Shown here: piece by piece, positions 31,455-47,300 of the stretch
Layout of the letters: every line of letters begins with the position of its first letter
How positions within the stretch are numbered: the stretch's first letter is position 1
Assembly (NCBI RefSeq): GCF_001039355.2
Contig: NW_019774303.1
Coordinates: 456,131 to 520,130, forward strand
Origin: Lingula anatina
Lineage: Eukaryota; Brachiopoda; Lingulata; Lingulida; Lingulidae
DNA: 64,000 nucleotides
Direction: 5' to 3'
Notes under the pieces: model-generated
Database searches by the model: none
What the model was told of the DNA's origin: nothing
What the model saw: only the letters and a program-made list of their open reading frames with translations
Program-made: the position numbers and the translations under genes

Positions 31455-33074
31455 ACCAAGTTTAATCATAGATATTTTAGCGGAACTGATATGCTAGTCC
31501 AAGCTAAGCCTTTTCATTTGATATCTGAATCTCACTTGTAGTGTTAGTTTGCTCCATTAATTCAAGAGTACCACACTTTGTTGCTCACAATATATTGTGT
31601 TAAGTAAATGTTAATGTGCAAATGCAGAATATTTCACTGAGATATGGTTGCTGTTAGCTTTTGATAGACTGTTCAAAGGCTATGAAATGTTTTGATTAGT
31701 ACACATTGTTATTTATAAAGTCATCTTTCCTGTGTTTGTGTAGCATGAAGCTGAGCCTTTAGATTTCTAAAGTGCAGGATTATTAAATTTGAAGGCAGTT
31801 AGAAGCAGTATTATATACTTGTATATAAGTCTATGCATTAGTACAAGTACTAGTAACTTCACTAATGCATATTTGGAGATGTACTGGATATGCAAACTTT
31901 CCGAGTTCAATCAATCAGTATTTTAATATATGTTGCGAATAGATTTAAATTATCCTACTAATTTTGCTGAAGTTAAAATGAAATAGTGATAGGTGATTTT
32001 ATGTAATTATGAGGGAAAAAGCAACCTTCCAATCAGTGATGACTACAATAATATTAAAGTTTTGAACTCTGATGTTCAGGACACCATCTCTTCCAAGTCA
32101 ACTTCAGGTCAGATTGTTAATTATGTATATGGTGTCTGACATTAAGCTCAACTTTTTGTTTATTGTCATCTCTTCATATCATGTTGCTCTTGTGTATTAA
32201 AGATTGTAGTGTGAAGTGTAAAGGTGTTGCACAGACTTAAGCAAAAAGAAAAAAAGCAGCACGATCGTGACTGTTTACAGATTTTATAGTACATGTAACA
32301 ATGTTAAACATGTTACACACGGATTGAAGTTTGTACAAGGGTGTTCCTAAGTTATAAATGAAGTCTAAGAAAATATTGAAGAAATATTTTAAGAAAGCCA
32401 AGCTAGTACGATACCATAGAAGGTAAATCCTGCTTACAGTGCTTTGAGTGCATGTCAATAAAATGTGTTTTGTGAAAAATGCTATCTTAAGTGCTGTGTT
32501 GCATTTTAACATGCAGAATTTCAGTTGCAGTAAAAGTCTGCAATTCAAAATTACATCTTTTAAGCAAAACTACCCATTCCCATAGCTGCTGTGCTTTATG
32601 ATTGTGGCGAGCATTTGCTCACCCAACACAATGCCCCACCAGGGGATCATCGTTTTTCTTTGATGAAACATACATACAACAAAAATGTTTTCAAACAACA
32701 TTTGTAAATTGCAAATTACACTAGTTAATTAATTTAATTCAAAGACATCAATAAAACACTTATTAAGTAAAATGTTAAAACGTTGAAATAAAACACGACA
32801 TCTCCCTCTCCCGTCTGAAACAGTACCGATTTATGGCAACAGACAAGAAGCGAAACTTCAGGCGATAGGTAAGAACGAAAGGGTAGATTTATCACATAAA
32901 TCTGATTTTATCTGGCAGTTATTCATAATATTAACACAAATTACCGAAGCTCTCTTTGCTCACTAGATATCTATTCAAGTGATACAATTATCAATGACGC
33001 CAGGCGGATTCTACTTAACTTACTCACGAGTAAATCACGGACTACTACTACTGAGTACAGTAGTAGCACGAAAA

Positions 33075-33134
33075 TTCATGCGTTAGCACACTTATTGCCG
33101 ATTTTAATATGTACTGGTTGTGCTAACGCATGAA
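33075..33134. repeat. Perfect 16 bp inverted repeat
   Basis: TTCATGCGTTAGCACA (33075-33090) and its exact complement TGTGCTAACGCATGAA (33119-33134) flank 28 bases. The right arm also opens a repeated module, and TGTGCTAACGCATCAA recurs at 34113. Confidence 0.9.
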
Positions 33135-33290
33135 AGCAACGGCCCCAAAAAGTGGGAAATGAGGACCAGTTGCCGAACCAGCCGCAGTGTAGCAGCTCTC
33201 AAAATTTAATTTTTCATCTCATCTCCTCAACACGCACATTACTGTGAGGCCAACCAGTTTTCCCATCGACGGAGCTGTCACATTGCTCAG
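33118..33290 (+). repeat. Dispersed module, copy A
   Basis: Shares a run of ordered words with 34111-34275: TTGTGCTAACGCAT, GCAGCTCT, AACCTCTCATCTCCT-like and CAGTTTTCC-like, then an AG(T/C)TGT. Similarity is diverged but collinear. Confidence 0.6.
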
Positions 33291-34110
33291 TGACCACGAC
33301 ACTGCGTTGACGACGGTATTACACATCATGACAGATTATCTCTTAAGCAGCACATTAATAAGTCCAAAGCCAGTGTAACGTGTACGGTCTGTACTGCATG
33401 AACCATCTGTCCTGACAGATTGTACACGCAGCAGACACGTGTATGAACCATTCCGTGAATGATCCGTTGTTATTCACATGTGCATTGATGTGGCTTGTTC
33501 GTTTCCTACCTCATTATATATTTACTTTGATTAGGATATTTCTAGGTAAAATTCATGTGTTCATACAGAATTTTTAATTGATAATTTTGATAGAGAATCA
33601 GCGTCAAATTACAGTTCGACGCATAGATGAACCTACATGTACTGTACCGTGGACGGGCCGTCGTTCAGCTATTGGCCTACTACATGTATTATTGTATTGA
33701 TTTTTCTTGGCTATTGTGTTGATATGGTCACTGCTGAGAGATATCACAGTAGAGGTGAACAACTATAAGATATGAATATATATTTCTATAGATTATGTTT
33801 GAATTTGCAGTATGTTCTCATCGGTGTACAGTAAGTTTATTTAAGTTGATAGAGATGGACTGTACGCACCTGAAGTCTCTCAGATTTGCCTGCGCTTTGT
33901 GCGCATGATCAGAATGGATGGATCTCACTCCGAATGATTCATGCCACACTGGCCTTGAGGGAAAATGAAAGGAGAGGGTTGTTCTTTTTTTTTTTAAACC
34001 ATGAGTTCTAGTACATGTAGTTTTACACAAATAGCCTCAGCATAACTTAGTACACAATTTATTTCTGACTGTAAAGTTAAATATGATCTCTGATACATGT
34101 ATTTACTGTT

Positions 34111-34275
34111 GTGCTAACGCATCAAAGATAAAGGCGATGGATTAGAAAACTGTAAAATGACAACCAGCTTGTGCATGCACAATGGTGTGGCAGCTCTAAA
34201 ATCTTTATTTAACCTCTCATCTCCTGAACTTGCACACTACTGGAAGGCAAACTAGTTTTCCAATTGACAGAGTTG
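34111..34275 (+). repeat. Dispersed module, copy B
   Basis: Collinear with 33118-33290 over about 165 bases, including GTGCTAACGCAT at the left and TTTTCCAATTGACAGAG at the right. Origin unknown; possibly an old transposon fragment. Confidence 0.6.
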
Positions 34276-34464
34276 TGAGTGAGGTGGTGTGCCTAAATTG
34301 TGCAATACAGCATAATACACTAGAAAAAAATGAGTCCAGTTGCAATTAAACAAAGTAATTGGTCAATCCCAACAAAATGGGGTGATATAAAAGTGAAACA
34401 TATTGCTAAGTAACTAATGTTGTTGATACAACTAAGTAAATCTGCACAATTTGTTTATCGTTAA

Positions 34465-34801
34465 GTTGATAATAACTCTTCGTTTCGGCCAAAAAATGAA
34501 TTTTCCTGGAGTAAACAACAATTTTCCCATACTTACCAATGGTTAATGAATCCATTTTTACATTCAAAGTTAGTCCCTGGTTTTTTTCTAAAAAGTTTGG
34601 TTTTTTGTTAAAATCTCTTAAGAGATTTTAACAGAGTATAGCCATCAATGGAGGTCACGTGGTCTAAAGACAAGCTCAGATATCAGAATAATAGCTATAA
34701 CAGCCGTTTTTGTGGGAAAACAGAATATATTATATTTTTATGAGTCATTCACAATGTTTTTATTGTGAAATACAGATTTCATAGGAAGAGTTATTATCCC
34801 T
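34465..34801 (-). mobile_element. TTAA-flanked MITE, copy upstream of FKBP8
   Basis: Flanked by TTAA on both sides (34461-34464 and 34802-34805). Ends are (A/G)..GATAATAACTC and GAGTTATTATCCCT. It contains TTTCGGCCAAAAAATGAA, a TCTCTTAAGAGA palindrome and GGTCACGTGGTC. A copy in opposite orientation is in a CFAP43 intron. TTAA target duplications are typical of the piggyBac superfamily; that assignment is inference. Confidence 0.8.
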
Positions 34802-34930
34802 TTAAGTTGTGGGCGAGTGGCCCTTCTTGGCCGGTATTATTGCCACAATTTAGGCACACCCGTGAGTAAGGTATGATTTATCTACGTGCATAACAGTGCT
34901 AGTAGTTATAATAGACCATACAATGGGAGT

Positions 34931-35227
34931 CAGGCCTACCCAACTACCAGAATGATCCCAGTTTCACCGGTAGATCAGACCACACTACCCATTTTCAAGG
35001 TGTGCGTCAATACACACTTCAAAGTATCAGACGCGACACTGCTCTTGCCTAGTACGCGATGTGATAGTGATGATTCTCAGCCGGGTTGGAAAGTATTGCA
35101 TCACCACTCAAAATTTGTTCGGGGTATGATACTGTGAAATGCGTACTGACACATACCTTGAAAACAGGTAGTGTGGTCCGATCTACCGGTGAATTTCGGT
35201 GCCGAGTCTGGTAGTTGGGTAGGCCTG
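34931..35227. mobile_element. Long-armed foldback transposon with 5 bp target duplication
   Basis: The left arm starts CAGGCCTACCCAACTACCAG; the right arm ends with its complement, CTGGTAGTTGGGTAGGCCTG. Arms remain alignable for about 85 bases (CACCGGTAGATC, CCACACTACC, TTTTCAAGGT) around about 110 bases of spacer. GGAGT is duplicated at 34926-34930 and 35228-35232. No transposase is encoded. Confidence 0.9.
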
Positions 35228-35334
35228 GGAGTGCTAACGTGAATTTTTGTATTAACTGTAAGTGGCATTATAAATTTGTGCTTTTATTTACATGTCCAGT
35301 GTATATGTAAACCCATTTGCTTTTCATTTAAGAA

Positions 35335-35364
35335 ATGGAAGAAATAATGCATCTCATACAGTAA
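35335..35364 (+). promoter_or_regulatory. Upstream ORF in the FKBP8 leader
   Basis: An ATG three bases after an acceptor-like TTCATTTAAG opens nine codons and stops at TAA 35362-35364. It is in frame with the FKBP8 start 45 bases later, so the TAA also shows that 35407 is the first usable in-frame ATG. It could lower translation if it lies in the mRNA leader. Confidence 0.45.
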
Positions 35365-35406
35365 ACAGCAGTAACAATTTGAAGCCGCAGACAACTGTAA
35401 ACAATC

Positions 35407-39891
<4,485 letters not shown>

Positions 39892-40009
39892 TAGATTTTG
39901 AAATGTCTAATACTTGATTTTGCTCTGATCAGATATTAGGACAAGTCGACTTATTCTTAAACCTTCAAGTGCATGAACTGTCGGTCCTGATCTATGATAC
40001 ATGTAGAAT

Positions 40010-40015
40010 AATAAA
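40010..40015 (+). terminator. Candidate poly(A) signal of FKBP8
   Basis: AATAAA about 120 bases after the FKBP8 stop. The remainder of 39892-41303 is convergent 3' DNA shared with CFAP43, with no further gene that I can support. Confidence 0.4.
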
Positions 40016-41303
40016 AATTGGAAATTTGCTGTTTGAAACATAAATGCAATCAGTCTATTGCTCACTTAATAAGGAGTAAAGGATATTGTAATTGGTTTAC
40101 GTAAAATTACTGACACTGATAAAGGATATTCCTGATAAGCTTACTTATTTAAATATAATATTTGTATTTGACATTGAAAGCCAAATGCTATTCAAAATTG
40201 GACTACTTGCATGTGCATCTACATTTATATGACAAATTAAATAATTCTGTGCTCGATGAACAGTGTGAATACATGTAAAAACCAATTAGTTACTGAAAAG
40301 TATGGAGACCAAATGTAACTTATTCAGATATGATTGTTAACATAATTATGTGGTTTATGTTTAGGATCTTTTTATTGTCCAGTTTTGTGTAATAGCATGA
40401 GATTTGTATAGATTGTTAAAAAAACATACTTGTTTCTTTATATTATCTGAATATCACTTATAATGCAGTTGTTTAGTACAGTTATTAGTAAGTAGATGTA
40501 TTTACTTTTTTTTTACATTTGGGTAAAATCATAGAAAAAACTGATTGCAATTTGAATTACTTTTCACTAAGCACAAGAACAGATGAAGCAGAAACAAAAA
40601 ACTCAATATATTTGTTATTTGTTGTTCATGTGAAAAGGAATTTAAAGAATTTTATAATAAATTATTAAAAGATGTCTTTTATTATTTCAGTGATAGCAAA
40701 AACATTTTTAAAAGGGTTTTTCGTTGTTATGATTATTTTATTAAACATACTACACAATCTTCAGAATATTTACACAATATCACAGGAAAGGATTATATGC
40801 AAAAAGATTCAAGAATGTTACAAACAAATAATCCATTATGTAATATATATTTTTTTCTTAGAAGTTGCTGTGAGGCTCTTACACAGTTCACATTTGTTTT
40901 TTTCTTCAGTAATGTATGATGGAACATATTATAATATTGAACTGCAGTAATTACTCTTTGAAAGTAAGCCAAAATGTGCAATTTATTTGTGAATCTGACA
41001 TACACCTAACTTTATTCTTTGCCCATACACAACATGGATAAGTGGCTGCAAACATTTATATGCACAGATTTTGGACGGAATATGTACACTTAAGTTGTTT
41101 TAGTAGCTAATAAAATGCAAGGCCAAGAAGGAAGCCTGTTTGCAGTGGTCACAAAAGTTTTTTTTCTGTACTGTAAATAGTAATTCAATTAAGTCTACAG
41201 TGATAAAACTTGTCAAAATTCACCAAAACAGTATTTCTAGTAGTTTCAAGTTGTAGCTTCCCACAAGTCTTTTCACCATGAATAGCCCCTCACATTCAAC
41301 CTA

Positions 41304-44300
41304 TTAGTGCTCCACCTGCACCAGAGCAGGGAATGTTCTCATCCTGAGCCTCTCAACCTCAGCTCTGAGCACAGCCACCTCTTGAGCCTGAGCTTTGGCC
41401 AGGTCCACTAACTTACGACGCTGGACAATCTCCTGGTAGCGACGGTCACGCCCACCATCTCCTGTTTTGTCAGCTGAAAAGAAGAATTAAGTAAGGGCAT
41501 TTATATTATCAGTTGCACTGGTCATGCATTACGGAATTTATTTTTATTAATGGCTAAATATATTGACAGCAACTGCTTGTTATTTAAGTCCAGAAAAAAT
41601 AAAACAATATTTGCCTTAGATCAGGTAATGAAAATTATCTACAAAATCTTTAAACTCTTTTAGATCTTTTAACAATCTTTTAAATCTTTTAACAAGGTAA
41701 TGTTTTGCTAATGATAAGATATTGGATGTAAAAAACATTTCATTATTTTCTACAAAAATGATACCTTTTAACCATATACAATATTTCTTAGCTTACCATT
41801 GACATCGTTAATGTGACTCCTCTCATTTACAGAGACATTCAATTCTTCCAAATCTCTTTCAAGTGATTTATTCTCCTCCTCTCTCTGTTGGATAGCTTTC
41901 TTCAGGTCTTTCACAATCTTTTTGTGCTCTTCCACATTTTTCTCATGATGCTGGAAAGAAGAGAATAGTAAGAGTAAAACTCTCACAGTTTTCATTGTTT
42001 CTATGCATTTGGGCACAATGAGTTAAGAACCTTTTACTTACTCAGTTTAGTTTTGTATTAACTTTATAGAAGCCAAACAGCAAAAAATATGTTTTTTATG
42101 ATGGCTTACTTTTTTCTGCATCATGATTGTTTGTTCTAAAACAGCTGCCTCCTGTGCTCTCTTTGCTTCATGATCTTCTTCATTCAGGAACTAGAAAGCA
42201 AAACATTACAATTTTATTTTAAAATATTAAGCTTTTATAAGTACAAAACATTAATAGTTTAACTTGGGTTCAATAGATGATTTAAAAATCCATCTTTTTT
42301 TCTAGAAAAACAACAGTTTTGTGAAAACATTGTTTGATTTGATTTGCCACTCAAAAATAAAACTGTTTTGTCACTAATAAAATGAGGCTCATGCATACCG
42401 ACTGTATTTGTCTTGTAACTTTCATCATGTTAATGTCTCTCATTTTTCGTTGTAAATCTTCAATTTGCATGATGTTTTTCTTGTGTTCCCTGAAATGCAA
42501 AAAGCAAAATTCTACAGTTTTCTGCCACCAAACATTTTTATTACAAACTTTCTACAGAAAAAAAGATAAGGGCTATATCCCATTGAAATAAAAAAGCAAC
42601 AATTGCCGAACAACAGTCAGGAAAATACAATTAACTTACCACTCCAACTGTATAATGCCTTTTCTAAAGTCCTTGCTATCAACCATACTGGCTATTTTGC
42701 CCTCTCCCAGTTGCTAAAAAGAAAATAAAAAGTAGTGCTTATTTCAATGATTATATTCAAAGTATTTTTGAGAGAAAATATATAGTACACCACATAATGT
42801 CAATATAAGTGTTGGTTGAGAGTCCCAGCAAAAGAGAAAAACTATGCAAAACACTGCATCCCAATACCTTAATCTTCCCATTGAGTTCCTCCACCACAGA
42901 CCTGTGGATAAGGATGCTGTCTCTGAAATCATGGATGAAATTCCCTGGATCCACTTCAACTTGACCCTGCTTCAGGACCAGCTGGGCTTCAAGGTTGGTA
43001 TTAAACTGAATGACATCTTCCTTCAGTCTAGAGATTACAAAATGGAACAACTCTAATGACCATTGTCAATGGTATAATATCTAAATTATTTTGTAATTTT
43101 TTTTTGCTACACTAACTGTAATAAACTGCAGTATTCTACATCCTTCTTCAAAAAACTGTGTGGAGAGGTGACCCTGAATTAAACTCAACATGACACCTGT
43201 GTTCCTCAAGAAGTTCACTATACTTAGATGTTGATGTACACTATACAGGGTTTCACTTTAAAGTCAGAAGCTCCTGCTCCAGCACTATGTGAGGAAGTCA
43301 TTTTAAAAAATACACAAATGTATGCTTCCCTGTTGCTATTACATTTTAAGATGTTACAAGATTTATATAAGCCATACTTTTCAATGGCAATGGTGATTTC
43401 CTCAATGTCTCTCTTCAGCTGTTCATCTTCATCTAATCTGCGACGCAGAAAACCATTTTCCATCTCGGCCAAAACAAGTGCCTTTTGTTTGACCTATAAA
43501 AATACAATTATATTTAGAATATTTACATATCATGTAAAAAAGCCTGATTAAAGAAAAGATTTCATAAAATGCTGATTTCTCATCTATTCTTCAAAAGACA
43601 TTTTAAATGAATGAGGCTGGTGTTAAAGGGATAATAACTCTTCATATGAGATTTATAAGTCACAATAAAAACATTGTGAATAACTCATAAAAATATAACA
43701 TATTCTGTTTTACCACAAAAATGGCAGTTATAGCTATTATTCTGATATCTGAGCTTGTCTTTAGACCACGTGACCTCCAATGATGGCCATACTCTGTTAA
43801 AATCTCTTAAAAGATTTTAACAAAAAACCAAACTTTTTAGAAAAAAAAAAAAAAAAAAAACAGGGACTAACTTTGAATGTAAAAATGGATTCATTAACCA
43901 TTGGTAAGTATGGGAAAATTGTTGCTCCAGGAAAATTCATTTTTTGGCCGAAACGAACAGTTACTATCCCTTTAACTGTATGCACCAGTATGTTGTTACG
44001 CAAAGATTATCATTTCAAAAGTGACGTCATACCAGTTGCTCACTGTCAATTTTCTGCCTCCTGTATCTGCACAATCTCTCCCAAACATACAGCTGCACTC
44101 CTTCTGGCATATTGGACTCCTTGTCCAGTTCTTGGAGAGCTGATTCCATGGAAACTTTGTTCATGGCATTCTGCCTGGCTGTTGATGGGCGGTCAGCAAA
44201 AGGATTGCCAGATTTTGGGTCATAAATAGGTGTTTCCCTGTCCTTCAAGTTAACTCTTCCACCCCTGAAAGCAAAATCAAATTATAAAACTAAAATATAT

Positions 44301-47300
44301 AGACAATCTCAGGAAATTTTTAAGTATTGCATGTAGTTTGAATTACCAATTAGATGACAGGCTACTGAAACAACTGAATTAAGGAGGTGGCACTATACAA
44401 TGTGCATACCTTGGTCGTCTCCTGAACAGTTTGTAAAGCTGATCCAACTGAACAGCTGGCACATCATTGAATTCTCTCTTGAAGACTTTATCTATCACTT
44501 TGTCTTCAGCCACAAGGATGTCATATTTTTCTCTGAACTCATCCACATGCTTTCTGGCTTCAGCAACAGTCTGGGCAGAGAGAGTCTGTGGAAAAAATTA
44601 TGAAGTATCTTATTAATAAGTATTAATGTGAGCTTTCAAGCCAACATGTAATGCAAGGGAATATGTATTATACTTATTTAATTCCTTTAGAGTTTATTCA
44701 ATTTGTAAAATTTGAATACATTTGCAAGTAAAGTCTGCTTTTCACAAAACAAAACATTAGAAGCATACATGAATTCTTTGGCATATGGTACAGTTCTGCA
44801 AACTGACAGTAAGAAAATACAGTTTCATACTTAATTTTGGTTACACTACTGTGGTGAATCATAGATAAACTTACTTTCAACATTTTCTTATGTTCCAGCA
44901 ATCTGCAGAGCTCCTTGTCTCTTGTTTCAAGCTCTTCCTCAATCAACAGAGAGTACTGGAGACGCAATATCTTCAACTCTTCCTAAAATTGTATGTGATA
45001 ATGTGAGCACTTAACCTTATAATCAAATTTTGTCTTTTTTCTACTCAGATAATAAAAAGACATTAATGATATAAAAAGTGTTGTGGATGTTTTTTAAAAA
45101 TTTAAGCCATTTAAGTATAGTTATGCTAAAAAAAAATTATTTGAAAGAAATAACAAGGGTATATTCAGAAGATGTAGGCATAGTGAAAGTATCATTCACA
45201 ACCTGTAAACCGAATGAAAAATTTGTATGAACATTTTCATACCTGATATATCACCATGTCAGTCTTGACCCTCCTGACAAACAGCTGTTTTAGTGCCTCA
45301 TCAAAGTTCTCTTCTGTGTCCTGATTCAAAGTCTGCAGTTTCTTGAGCTCCATCTCAAGTTGCTAAAACATATTAATGATGCACCATATTTTAAATGGCA
45401 GAATTAGTATATTTTTAATCAAGTTATCTAACAGCTTAATAACTTCATTCCATCAATCAAATAGTGTGACTCCTTTCTATAAATCTCTGGATCAATGACT
45501 GGCTCAAATATACAAAGTGATGAACTTCATTTTATAATATGAAATACATTACTCATCTGATATATTCCTTTTAAGTTTCTGCTACACACACCTTTCTAAA
45601 CTTTTCCCTCTCTTCCTGAAGTTCCTTCACTTTCTTCTCATATTCCTTGGCAATTTTCTGCTCCTCCTCTGTCCAGTCATCCTCTGGTTTGGTTTGAATA
45701 AAAGCTGGAATTGGAACATCCTAGGAGAGCAAAGTGAAAAAAGTTATTTTTTATCTGTATTGTATCTATCTATTTATCTATGCATATATTGTTATAAATG
45801 TTAATAAAATTTGCAATTTTTTCTTAAAATAAGACTAATTTGAAGACATGATAGTTATCTTTCTGATATGAATCCATGAAATAAACCATGGCCATTACAC
45901 TATGTATCATAAAAAATAGACATTGCAATCCGGAAAAATGTGATTTTGATATTATTATTATTTGGTCTAATCGTAACAATTAATGTTGCATCATACTAAT
46001 TATTGTTTGCAAATAATAGCTTTATTGATTATTATAATAACTAAGATTTAAAGGAATCAATCTTGAGGGTTTTGCTTTAAACAAAAGTGACATGGATTGG
46101 CCAATTTACAAACCAAAATTTTGTGTTTGTCTTGTTATTTGTGTGCATCATGATGTGTGATGTGTGAATAGCTTGAGAAGATAATAAATCTTACACTAAA
46201 AATTTAGTAAGTTGTACCTGTAACAAATAATATTTGTTATTAATTTACCTTTTTCAGTTCATCCTCCTTCTTGATCTCCAGGACACCTCCCATCATCATA
46301 TCTAAAGCTCTCTCCCTGGCATTGTCTCCTTTCTCCCTTGCCCTTCTCTCTTCCTCTATCCTAGCTTCCTCTTCAAGTTTCTTCCTCTGTTGTGGGGTGT
46401 AGTACTTCTCTACTTTAACCTACAGAGATAAAGTCCACGGGTAAGAATAAAAAACAAAACAGTATAACCTTATTTTGCATTATCAGCTAAGTTTAACAAT
46501 AGGAAACAGGTAAAACAATAGTTTCTTGCCGCAAGGTGAGAAAAGGAAAAATAATATTAATGAACACCATAAAAAGTTAAGCAAATTAAAATGAAAAGCA
46601 TTGCACTTAAAAAAAGTTTAGTAGTCTTTTCGCAAAAAATTTGTTGAGATTGAGAAAAAGCAACTGACCTCACTGTCTTCTACCACAAGCAGTCTCTCAG
46701 GCTTCTCCAAGATACTCATTGAGAAGTCTGTGACTGTTTCCACCATGTCCAAGTCATCCAAGATCTTTCTGATCCTCTTGTTGCGGTCTCTAATCTTAGC
46801 AACCTCCTGTTCCTTTTTCTGGTAGGTTTCATCAAATTCTTTGTTAAAGGCTAACTTAATTCTGTGAATTACATCCTAGAATTTCAAGAAAATATTTATG
46901 CTAAAGTGTTTTTGTTTTCTGTGTAGAAATAAAAATATGTTAATCAAAAAGGTGTTGTGGCAATTTAAACTACATATATGACAAATGGATATGACAAGGG
47001 GATTTAAGACTTATCAATATGGTTAATGATATGCCAGATGAACAAAACCAAGTATTTTAAAAGTAAAACACTTCAATATGACATTATATGTAATTTTACT
47101 GAACTTACCTGCAAAAGGATGATCTGAGCTTGTTTTTGCTCTCTAGTATGGAGTTCAAACTGGCTGTACAGCATTTTGCTGCCACCTCCATACTTTGCAC
47201 CTGATTGGTTAAGAAGATGAAAAACATTTTAAAAGATTTCAAAGATCAATCAATTATGAGAAGAATAATATTTTTTCTATTCAATTTTTTAAGGAAACAC

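Larger units (their letters stand above)
31455..34460. other. Intergenic space between ARMC2 and FKBP8, first part
   Basis: No gene is supported here. It holds a perfect 16 bp inverted repeat (33075-33090 and 33119-33134) and two diverged copies of a roughly 170 bp module (33118-33290 and 34111-34275). The segment from about 32780 to 33680 looks less AT-rich than its surroundings and may include the FKBP8 promoter, but no element can be pinned down. Confidence 0.5.

Noticed and set aside
34886-35137. 83-codon plus-strand frame before FKBP8
   Set aside because: It lies mostly inside the foldback transposon 34931-35227 and its residues come from the inverted arm.
40672-40950. 92-codon frame between FKBP8 and CFAP43
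   Set aside because: AT-rich, hydrophobic translation of 3' DNA with no family resemblance; expected by chance at this composition.
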